A DNA stretch of 8,175 nucleotides from Deinococcus sp. (lineage in GTDB: Bacteria; Deinococcota; Deinococci; Deinococcales; Deinococcaceae): NCBI GenBank assembly GCA_018260275.1, contig JAGLBK010000120.1, positions 1 to 8,175 on the forward strand, in the 5' to 3' direction. Position numbers and translations under genes: made by a program. The stretch's first letter is position 1. Every line of letters begins with the position of its first letter. This document shows, piece after piece, positions 1 to 7,654 of the stretch. The notes below the pieces were generated by a model that did not search any database, was not told the origin of the DNA, and saw only the letters and a program-made list of their open reading frames with translations.

Positions 1-106
1 GAGACTTGGCAAATCAGCTTTCTGGAACGGTGAATCGGTCACCCCATCAAATTAAACTGACTTTGCGGTTGCCCTGGCCGCCTTCCGTTGGCGGTGTCCT
101 GGCGGG
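1..106. other. Upstream intergenic sequence with a small hairpin, possibly the tail of an upstream gene
   Basis: No gene can be assigned here. On the plus strand, frame 1 closes at a TGA at 31-33 and frame 2 at a TAA at 53-55, so a few C-terminal codons of an upstream gene could lie here, but nothing is recognisable. Positions 29-43 form a perfect 5-bp inverted repeat (GGTGA, loop ATCGG, TCACC), too short and without a T-run to be called a terminator. It could be an operator or mean nothing. Confidence 0.3.
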
Positions 107-120
107 TACAATCGCACGCG
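107..120 (+). promoter_or_regulatory. -10-like box (TACAAT) abutting the M20 peptidase start, leaderless type
   Basis: TACAAT lies at 107-112 and the ATG begins at 121, leaving 8 bases. There is no purine-rich Shine-Dalgarno sequence in between (CGCACGCG). A -10 at this distance would start transcription at or next to the A of the ATG, giving a leaderless mRNA, a common arrangement in Deinococcus. No convincing -35 hexamer is seen at 16 to 18 bases upstream. The box also supports 121 over the in-frame TTG at 88, because the box lies inside the longer reading frame. Confidence 0.6.
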
Positions 121-1209
121 ATGCCCATTTCTTATCTGTCGCGTATCGCCGAGACTTCCGCGCCGACGTTTGATGAAACGCGCCGGGCGGCCCTGGTGAC
201 GGAACTCTGGGAAGACCTGGGGTACAGCTGCGAGAGAGACGAGGTCGGCAACGTGGTCACCCGGATCGTCCCGCCCGGCACCGAAGGCCGACCGGCCTTG
301 CTGATTCTGGCGCACCTGGACACGGTCTTTCCGCTTGAAACCGATGTGACGGTGCGCGAGGACAACGGTCGGCTGATCGGCCCCGGCGTCGGGGACAACA
401 GCGCCAGTCTGGCGGTCGTCACGGCCTTTTTGCGTGAACTGCGCGGGCGCACCGATCTGCTGACCCGGCCCCTGTGGGTGTCGGCCAATGTCTGTGAAGA
501 AGGTCTGGGTGACTTGCGCGGCGCAAAATATCTGCTGGCCCGGCATCGCCAGTCGCTTGGGGCGCTGCTGGCGATCGACGGGTATCTGGGCGTGGCGGTG
601 ACGCAGGGCGTGGGCGTGCGGCGTTACCGCGCCGTGTTCGCCGGGCCGGGCGGACATTCCTGGGGCGACCAGGGGCCGAGTGCGCTGCACGCACTGGGCC
701 GGGCCATCAGTGGGCTGTACGACCTGCATCTGCCGCCCACGCCGCGCACCACCCTGAACGTCGGGCTGGCCTCGGGGGGCAACAGCATCAACTCGATCGC
801 TGCCGGGGCTGAGCTGCTGCTCGATCTGCGTTCGCTGGATGCCAAACTTCTGGAAGACCTTGCCGCCCGCGCCCAGGACGTGATTCGCAAAGCGGCCCGG
901 GAAGCGGATGTAAGTGTCACCCTGGAGCAGGTCGGGGACCGCCCCGGTGGGGACCTCCATTCGGGCCGTCTGCTGGACATGGCGCAGCTGGCGACCCGCG
1001 AGGCCAGACTGGGTGATTTGCGCCTCGCCGCCAGCAGCACCGACGCCAACGCCGCCGTGCCGCACGGCCTTCCGGCGCTGACGCTGGGGGTCTACCGGGG
1101 CGGCAACGCCCACCGTCTGGAAGAGTGGGTGCAGCTCAGCAGCCTGCCGACAGGGTTGCAACTGCTCCGCCGGGTCGTGGAGCTGTACCAGCAGCGTCCG
1201 CTGGCCTGA
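121..1209 (+). CDS. M20/M25/M40-family zinc metallopeptidase (PepT/ArgE-like)
   Basis: The 362-residue protein has the layout of a co-catalytic di-zinc M20 hydrolase, which cleaves peptide or N-acyl-amino-acid bonds, probably in the cytoplasm since no signal peptide is seen. The first metal motif is AHLDTVFP (His65, Asp67); the bridging Asp is Asp92 in GPGVGDNSAS; the general base and metal ligand are Glu126-Glu127 in NVCEEGLGD; then Asp153 in AIDG and His331 in GGNAHRLEEW. GPGGHSWG with His179 and GNSINSIA around 220-226 mark the lid/dimerisation domain. All expected ligands are present, so the enzyme should be active. The exact substrate (tripeptide, dipeptide or acyl-amino acid) cannot be read from the sequence. 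I chose ATG at 121 because a -10-like box sits just upstream and the extra residues from the TTG at 88 look non-conserved. The gene converges on the carbonic anhydrase with only 17 bases between stops and no clear terminator. Confidence 0.9.
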   Translation: MPISYLSRIAETSAPTFDETRRAALVTELWEDLGYSCERDEVGNVVTRIVPPGTEGRPALLILAHLDTVFPLETDVTVREDNGRLIGPGVGDNSASLAVVTAFLRELRGRTDLLTRPLWVSANVCEEGLGDLRGAKYLLARHRQSLGALLAIDGYLGVAVTQGVGVRRYRAVFAGPGGHSWGDQGPSALHALGRAISGLYDLHLPPTPRTTLNVGLASGGNSINSIAAGAELLLDLRSLDAKLLEDLAARAQDVIRKAAREADVSVTLEQVGDRPGGDLHSGRLLDMAQLATREARLGDLRLAASSTDANAAVPHGLPALTLGVYRGGNAHRLEEWVQLSSLPTGLQLLRRVVELYQQRPLA

Positions 1210-1226
1210 ATATCCCGGCCTTACGC

Positions 1227-1955
1227 CTACGGTTGCAGGTCTTCCGGCTCGATCAGAAAGTCCACCGCGCCCGAGCCGATCTCGTAGAAGCCGCCGATCA
1301 CCCGGATCTGGCCGCTGGCCTCGGCTTCCATAATCACTTCCTGCTGGCGCAGGATATTGACCTGACGGCGCACGTTGTTGATGACCGCCTCGCGCATTCG
1401 GGCCTTCTTGTCGCGGATCGGCGGCAGACTCTCGACACTGGGACGAATGCGGGCGATGATCTTTTGCAGGTTTTCCGGCTCAAGGGCGATCTGTTCGGGG
1501 GGCAGCAACGCCGAAGCCACCGCGCCGCAGCCCTCGTGCCCCATGACCACGATCAGATGCACGTCGAGATGACGGATGGCGTATTCCAGCGTGCCCAGCC
1601 CCGATTCCCCGACCACGTTGCCCGCCACGCGCACCACGAACAGCTGCCCGAAGCCCTGGTCGAACACCAGTTCCACCGGTACGCGGCTGTCCGAGCAGGC
1701 CAGAATAGCGGCGAAAGGCGTCTGTCCCATGATCTGGGCGCGGCGTTCGTTGGCTCCCAGTTCGGGCCGCCCCGCCTCACCACTGAAAAAGCGGGAATTG
1801 CCGTCCTGTAGGGCGCGGATGGCGTCTTCGGGGGTGCTGACATCAGCGTTTTTGAGGTCGGCGATGTCCTGCATGCTGGCCCCGCGCCGAATGGCGTCCA
1901 GCACGCGCCGCTTCAGTTCTCCGGGTAGCAGTTCCGGGATAGGGTCGTGGTTCAT
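1227..1955 (-). CDS. Beta-class carbonic anhydrase
   Basis: The 242-residue protein catalyses reversible hydration of CO2 to bicarbonate, supplying bicarbonate to carboxylases and helping pH balance; it belongs to the Can/CynT family. The zinc site is complete: Cys87 and Asp89 in ACSDSR, then His140 and Cys143 in GHEGCGA. The family signature RVAGN is at 109-113, followed by the GTLEYAIRHL helix. The C-terminal segment RVIGGFYEIGSGAVDFL near 218-235 is the usual closing strand. The roughly 45 residues ahead of the catalytic core are helical and charged, as expected for the N-terminal arm used in dimer packing. No signal peptide is visible, so it is probably cytoplasmic. The ATG at 1953-1955 has no Shine-Dalgarno sequence, but a TAACAT box ends 6 bases upstream, which suggests a leaderless transcript. 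The family assignment is secure; the symbol is left blank because can and cynT cannot be separated here. Confidence 0.95.
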   Translation of the reverse strand: MNHDPIPELLPGELKRRVLDAIRRGASMQDIADLKNADVSTPEDAIRALQDGNSRFFSGEAGRPELGANERRAQIMGQTPFAAILACSDSRVPVELVFDQGFGQLFVVRVAGNVVGESGLGTLEYAIRHLDVHLIVVMGHEGCGAVASALLPPEQIALEPENLQKIIARIRPSVESLPPIRDKKARMREAVINNVRRQVNILRQQEVIMEAEASGQIRVIGGFYEIGSGAVDFLIEPEDLQP

Positions 1956-1990
1956 GGCCGTATGTTAGCGGCCTGCCTTAAGCTAGGGGA
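1956..1990. promoter_or_regulatory. 35-bp divergent promoter region with two opposed -10-like boxes
   Basis: This short gap separates two divergent start codons. On the minus strand TAACAT (plus coordinates 1962-1967) lies 6 bases before the carbonic anhydrase ATG. On the plus strand TAAGCT (1979-1984) lies 6 bases before the GTG at 1991. Neither has a recognisable -35 at 17 bases; those positions would fall at the start of the opposite gene. The plus-strand start is preceded by AGGGGA, which is too close to the GTG for a good Shine-Dalgarno. Both genes may be leaderless, and the promoters, if real, would compete for polymerase. Confidence 0.5.
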
Positions 1991-2362
1991 GTGACCAACC
2001 CGGAAACGCCCCCCACCCTGTCGGAACTGCTGGAACGCTACGCCCTTTTGCGCGATACCCTGCTGGGCCTAGAGGCCGAAAAAGAGGAACTGGGCAAGCA
2101 GGTTAAGGCCGCCCTGGAAGCGGGCGAAGAGGCCGAAACCGACCTGTACCGCGCCGTGCTGAAGGTCACGCGCCGGGTCGAGTACCCGCTCGAGCGCTTC
2201 CGCGAAGTCTTCGGCGACGCGGCCACCCTGGAAGTCGCCACCATAGACAAGAAAAAAGCCGAGGCCCTGGCCCAGGCGGGCGACCTCGACGGCGAGCGGC
2301 TGCGTGACCTCGCCAGAGTGCGGGAAGTGCAGGCGCTGGTGCTGCTGCCTAAAACACGCTAG
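1991..2362 (+). CDS. Small helical/coiled-coil protein of unknown function
   Basis: This 123-residue acidic, charged protein starts with GTG; there is no internal Met that could serve as an alternative. Residues about 9 to 50 are rich in Leu, Glu and Lys with heptad-like spacing, suggesting a coiled coil. Residues about 55-75 (YRAVLKVTRRVEYPLERFREVF) look like a strand followed by a helix. The C-terminal half contains IDKKKAEALAQAGDLDGE and ends in a short hydrophobic strand (ALVLLP). That general order, coiled coil, strand, then a 'DKKK-x-ALxxAG' stretch, recalls phage Gp157-type proteins, but this is a faint resemblance and I do not assign the family. There is no signal peptide or membrane segment. 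It is divergent from the carbonic anhydrase across 35 bp and faces the SRP RNA gene, so it is probably a monocistronic unit. Its coding style matches its neighbours, with no sign of recent transfer. Confidence 0.75.
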   Translation: MTNPETPPTLSELLERYALLRDTLLGLEAEKEELGKQVKAALEAGEEAETDLYRAVLKVTRRVEYPLERFREVFGDAATLEVATIDKKKAEALAQAGDLDGERLRDLARVREVQALVLLPKTR

Positions 2363-2394
2363 AGCGCAGCCGGGCACAGCATAAATCACGGCAC

Positions 2395-2401
2395 AAAAAA
2401 A
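2395..2401 (-). terminator. T-tract ending the SRP RNA transcript
   Basis: Read on the minus strand, seven T residues directly follow the closing stem of the SRP RNA (...CGGCAATGC then TTTTTTT). The RNA's own terminal helix followed by the U-run would work as an intrinsic terminator. Confidence 0.75.
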
Positions 2402-2503
2402 GCATTGCCGGGGAGCAACGGCACCCGCGAATCATCTCTTATGGCTGCTACCTTCCGGTCCTGACCAGGTTCAAGCGTTCACGCTGCGCTGCACCAGCAA
2501 TGC
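2402..2503 (-). ncRNA. ffs: Signal recognition particle RNA, small bacterial (4.5S) type
   Basis: On the minus strand the RNA carries the near-invariant SRP domain IV core: GGTCAGGACCGGAAGGTAGC followed by AGCC, with a GGAA tetraloop closing CC/GG. This is the site bound by the M domain of Ffh. The ends pair: GCATTGCTGG at the 5' end with CC(C)GGCAATGC at the 3' end (10 pairs, one G-U), and just inside, GCAGCG pairs with CGTTGC. The length of about 102 nt fits the Alu-less hairpin form, as in E. coli 4.5S RNA. The RNA works with Ffh and FtsY in cotranslational targeting of membrane proteins. It is preceded by a near-consensus promoter and followed by seven Ts, so it is an independent transcription unit. 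Ends are assigned from the terminal helix and may be off by a few bases. Confidence 0.95.
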
Positions 2504-2510
2504 GCCGATG

Positions 2511-2539
2511 AAGATAGCACGTCCGGCGTGAAGTGCCAA
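2511..2539 (-). promoter_or_regulatory. Sigma-70-type promoter of the SRP RNA gene
   Basis: On the minus strand, TTGGCA (plus 2534-2539) is followed by exactly 17 bases and then TATCTT (plus 2511-2516). TG one base before the -10 (TGCTATCTT) makes it an extended -10. Seven bases later comes the G that begins the SRP RNA at 2503. This is the strongest promoter in the window and fits a highly expressed stable RNA. Confidence 0.85.
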
Positions 2540-2757
2540 ATCGTGGGGCCAGATCGGGTGTCACTCAGCAAGGCTAGATACCAGAAAAGCCGTTTGCTAC
2601 GTCACCCCCTCTCTGCGAGCTGTACCAGTCACCCTTCCGCCGCTTCGCTCCTCCCTCTCCACTTGTGCGCTGAGTGGTGCTGAATATCACTCATAAAACA
2701 GAATTTGCTTAGTGGAACGCACTCCGCATTACCCCCCTCCCAGCCTCCCCCGCAAGG
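2540..2757. other. Gene-free spacer upstream of the SRP RNA promoter
   Basis: No reading frame here looks like a protein. The sequence has pyrimidine-rich runs on the plus strand (for example CACCCCCTCTCTGC and CGCTTCGCTCCTCCCTCTCC) of the kind seen in dispersed intergenic repeats of high-GC bacteria. Small inverted repeats occur: TGAGTG (2671-2676) with CACTCA (2688-2693), and a hairpin at 2742-2768 with AGCC-TCC-CCC, a GCAA loop, then GGG, GGA and GGCT with small bulges. Neither is followed by a T-run, so I do not call them terminators. Confidence 0.45.
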
Positions 2758-2888
2758 GTGGAGGGGCTAAAAACCTCGCATTTATTGAGTGGCACATTTG
2801 CCGAAACGGCACTGTCCTGAGTCAGCAGAAACTTTTCGGCGCCACTCAGCCACCCGTGGGAGAGGGCATAAGTGCTTGTAGCCCCCAC
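2758..2888. repeat. Imperfect palindromic (MITE-like or cruciform) intergenic element
   Basis: Concentric inverted repeats define an element of about 130 bp. The outer ends are GTGGAGGGGCTA (2758-2769) and TAGCCCCCAC (2879-2888). The inner arms are TGAGTGGC plus GCCGAAA (2786-2793 and 2800-2806, separated by 6 bases) against TTTCGGC-GCCACTCA (2834-2848). The centre is CTGAGTCAG (2817-2825). All pairs share nearly the same midpoint, 2820 to 2824. Both strands carry short open frames across it (2712-2912 on +, 2709-2930 on -), which is typical of palindromic repeats and not evidence of genes. It carries no transposase. Whether it is mobile or dispersed cannot be told from one copy. Confidence 0.6.
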
Positions 2889-3007
2889 GACAACCTGCCC
2901 GCTCCAAATTGACCCCTCCCAATGGACCACTGCAACTAAAGAGGGACGCGCCCTTTGCTCTGCGTGAGTAACTTACACATCACGCTTCAACTGTTGCTGC
3001 GGCGCTG
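2889..3007. other. Gene-free leader region before the membrane protein gene
   Basis: No protein-like frame is present. AAAGAGGG (2938-2945), a 5-base loop ACGCG, and CCCTTT (2951-2956) form a hairpin with one bulged A; it has no T-run. No promoter with both hexamers at proper spacing could be found for the downstream gene. Confidence 0.35.
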
Positions 3008-3039
3008 TGCTGTTACGACTCTGTGTTGTTACGACTCTG
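3008..3039 (+). repeat. 16-bp tandem direct repeat upstream of the membrane protein gene
   Basis: Two adjacent 16-base units, TGCTGTTACGACTCTG (3008-3023) and TGTTGTTACGACTCTG (3024-3039), differ at one position. They end 5 bases before the Shine-Dalgarno of the gene starting at 3058. The unit is not a multiple of three, so duplication here would break a coding frame; this supports the start at 3058 over the in-frame GTG at 3007. It may be a tandem regulator site or a simple slippage duplication. Confidence 0.7.
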
Positions 3040-3044
3040 GTCGC

Positions 3045-3051
3045 GGGAGGG
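3045..3051 (+). promoter_or_regulatory. Ribosome binding site GGGAGGG deciding the start at 3058
   Basis: GGGAGGG is followed by six T residues and ATG at 3058. The sequence and spacing are near ideal, unlike the other genes here, most of which lack a good Shine-Dalgarno. It fixes the start 51 bases downstream of the longest open frame. Confidence 0.8.
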
Positions 3052-3057
3052 TTTTTT

Positions 3058-4536
3058 ATGGTGCAGACGTTCATGGACATGCTCTTTTCGTTGCTGGCTT
3101 CCTGGCATACGCTCTGGCGCTGGCTGCTGTGGCTGGGCCTTTTTGGCGGGGTCTGGCTGGTGTACCTGCGGGTATTCCGGCGGGCCAGTTATGACCGCCT
3201 GCTGCCCCGGCTACGCGAAACCTTCGTGCCGCTGGGGGGCTGGGGCGGGGCACTGCTGCTGTTTGCGCTCAGTTTCAGTCTGCTGGGGGTGGTCGGTCAG
3301 GTCGTGCTGCACCGGGTCAGTGCGGGCGACAGCACCAGCACCAGCCGCAATGCCGACCCCGACGCCGCGCCGACCGTTCAGGAAGCGCCGCGCGTCACTT
3401 ACCTCAGCGAGAAAAAATATGTGCGCTCGCTGAGCCTGCCGCCCGAACTGCTGCGGCGCGTGAAGGCAGAAGGCGTGCAGGCCCTGTCGCCCTACCTGAC
3501 CGACCCGACCAGCGACAACGTAATCCAGCTGCGTGACCGTTTTCGCCGCAGCGGTCAGGACGTGATCTTTACCCGCGAGGCCACGCTGCTGACCGAGCAA
3601 CCGATCAAGCTCGACCGCTCGAACATGAATCTGTCCCTTAATTTCGTCTCGCCGCTTCAGGGAGCACGCCGCTCGTATTACAACGCGGCCTTCAACGCCG
3701 CTTACGCCTTTACCAACCCGCTCAAAACGCCCATCACCGCCCGCTTTCAGTTTCCCTTGCCCACCGGCAGCGGCACCCTGTCGGATTTTCAGGTCGTGGT
3801 AGACGGCCAGGAACTCTCGGCGGCAGACCTCGCCAACGGCACCGGGTGGCAAGGCGACCTGAAGCCGGGTCAGACGGTGCAGGTCAAGGTCGGCTACCGC
3901 CATCAGGGGGCACGCGGCTGGAGCTACCGCCTGGGAGCGCGGCGTGAACCGATTCGAGACTTTGCGCTGACCGTCCGAACCGACCAGCCTGCCAAATTCC
4001 GGCGCTATAGCCTGTACCCGACCCGCAGCGTGCGGACGCTGGGCACCACCAATCTGGCCTGGCAACTGAAAAACGTGATCACGGCGCAGGACATTGACCT
4101 GAGCTTTAGCGCCAGCAGCCTGCGCGAAACGCTGACCAAGCTATACGGTTTCGCTCCGCTGGCGCTGCTGCTCGCCGGGCTGTTCGGGGCGCTCTGGACG
4201 CGCTGGAAGGGGCTGGGCACCACACCACTCCGACTGGTGCTGGCGGTTCTGGGGCTGGTCACGGCCACCGCTTTCGGGGGCGTACTGATGAACTATCTGC
4301 CCGCTTACCTCGCCGGGCCGCTGGGCGCTGCTCTGGCTACCGCCCTGGCGCTGTGGAGTCTGGGCCGGGCGTACTGGCCCCCGGTGCTGGTCGCCACCCT
4401 GTTGCCGCTGACCTTTTTGTTCGTCGGACAGGCCGGGCTCCTGATTGCTGGGGCCGGGGTGCTGGTGCTGGCGGCGCTGATCTGGCACCTGCCCGGCGGC
4501 GGGGGGCGTTCCAGACCGTCAGACCATCCGACTTGA
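3058..4536 (+). CDS. Polytopic membrane protein with a beta-rich extracytoplasmic domain, function unknown
   Basis: The 492-residue protein is not one I recognise. Predicted helices lie at about 19-38 and 61-83, then a large soluble part (about 85-363), then five close-packed helices at about 364-382, 391-415, 418-436, 440-458 and 460-477. Arg-rich loops (37-55, 379-389, 437) place the N-terminus outside, the soluble part outside and the C-terminus (GRSRPSDHPT) inside, in agreement with the positive-inside rule. The soluble part begins with a Ser/Thr/Asp/Pro linker (88-112), then a helical stretch, then strands. Residues about 215-250 (YAFTNPLKTPITARFQFPLP ... LSDFQVVVDG) have the pattern of VIT-type beta domains, in which paired strands are followed by FPLP and a 'xxDFxxxVDGxxL' strand; this is a weak, eye-level match. 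The N/C arrangement also recalls CreD, but without enough identity to name it. A good Shine-Dalgarno sets the start. sucA follows after 156 bases with its own promoter, so they are probably separate units. Confidence 0.85.
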   Translation: MVQTFMDMLFSLLASWHTLWRWLLWLGLFGGVWLVYLRVFRRASYDRLLPRLRETFVPLGGWGGALLLFALSFSLLGVVGQVVLHRVSAGDSTSTSRNADPDAAPTVQEAPRVTYLSEKKYVRSLSLPPELLRRVKAEGVQALSPYLTDPTSDNVIQLRDRFRRSGQDVIFTREATLLTEQPIKLDRSNMNLSLNFVSPLQGARRSYYNAAFNAAYAFTNPLKTPITARFQFPLPTGSGTLSDFQVVVDGQELSAADLANGTGWQGDLKPGQTVQVKVGYRHQGARGWSYRLGARREPIRDFALTVRTDQPAKFRRYSLYPTRSVRTLGTTNLAWQLKNVITAQDIDLSFSASSLRETLTKLYGFAPLALLLAGLFGALWTRWKGLGTTPLRLVLAVLGLVTATAFGGVLMNYLPAYLAGPLGAALATALALWSLGRAYWPPVLVATLLPLTFLFVGQAGLLIAGAGVLVLAALIWHLPGGGGRSRPSDHPT

Positions 4537-4692
4537 AGACCGCCCGCCAGCGTAGGCTGCCTGGTTCATGACCCCGGCGGCGTAGTTTCCAGACCTCCAG
4601 ACTGCGCCGCTTAGGGACTACGGCGTTTGTGCTGTCGTTACCAGGGAAGTACAAGAGGCTCCGCTGGGCGAATGGGCGTATCCTAAGGTGAT
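4537..4692 (+). promoter_or_regulatory. sucA promoter and leader region
   Basis: TTGTGC (4627-4632), a 17-base spacer and TACAAG (4650-4655) form a plausible sigma-70-type promoter with a start near 4662 and a leader of about 30 bases. A second -10-like box, TATCCT (4679-4684), lies 8 bases before the ATG but has no -35 at 17 bases (AGGCTC). AAGGTGAT (4685-4692) directly before the ATG matches the 3' end complement of 16S rRNA and can serve as a Shine-Dalgarno. CGTAGT (4581-4586) and ACTACG (4617-4622) form a 6-bp inverted repeat with a 30-base loop just ahead of the promoter. No terminator for the upstream membrane gene is evident. Confidence 0.55.
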
Positions 4693-7554
<2,862 letters not shown>

Positions 7555-7576
7555 AGACTGTTCCGTTCAACTCTAT

Positions 7577-7603
7577 AAAAAGGCCCCCGGAAACGGGGGT
7601 TTT
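7577..7603. terminator. Bidirectional intrinsic terminator between sucA and the convergent regulator gene
   Basis: A perfect 6-bp stem, CCCCCG (7584-7589) and CGGGGG (7594-7599) with a GAAA tetraloop, is followed on the plus strand by TTTT (7600-7603). On the minus strand the same hairpin is followed by CC and five Ts (the AAAAA at 7577-7581). It can end sucA in one direction and the BTAD regulator in the other. Confidence 0.9.
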
Positions 7604-7654
7604 CGGTTGCTCATGCTTGCGGGCGGCGCTGAATTTCTTATTCCAGAAATTGGC

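Noticed and set aside
88..120. TTG at 88 as start of the M20 peptidase
   Set aside because: There is no Shine-Dalgarno before it, and the -10-like TACAAT box and the ATG at 121 fit a leaderless start better.
52..1161. Long minus-strand open frame (369 codons) opposite the M20 peptidase
   Set aside because: Its translation is low-complexity, Arg/Gln/Gly-rich and matches nothing; the plus strand encodes all M20 metal ligands. It is a high-GC shadow frame.
1203..1222. GGCC...GGCC repeat between the convergent M20 and carbonic anhydrase genes as a terminator
   Set aside because: Only 4 bp of stem around a 10-base loop and no T-run on either strand.
2742..2768. GCAA-loop hairpin as an intrinsic terminator
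   Set aside because: It has bulges and is followed by an A-run on + and a G/A-rich run on -, not by Ts, and no gene ends at it.
2709..2930. Overlapping short open frames on both strands (2712-2912 on + and 2709-2930 on -) as possible small proteins
   Set aside because: They lie across the palindromic element, which opens frames on both strands; neither has a Shine-Dalgarno or a recognisable domain.
3211..4065. Minus-strand open frame of 284 codons opposite the membrane protein
   Set aside because: It opposes a gene with clear topology and a strong ribosome binding site; the product has no recognisable features.
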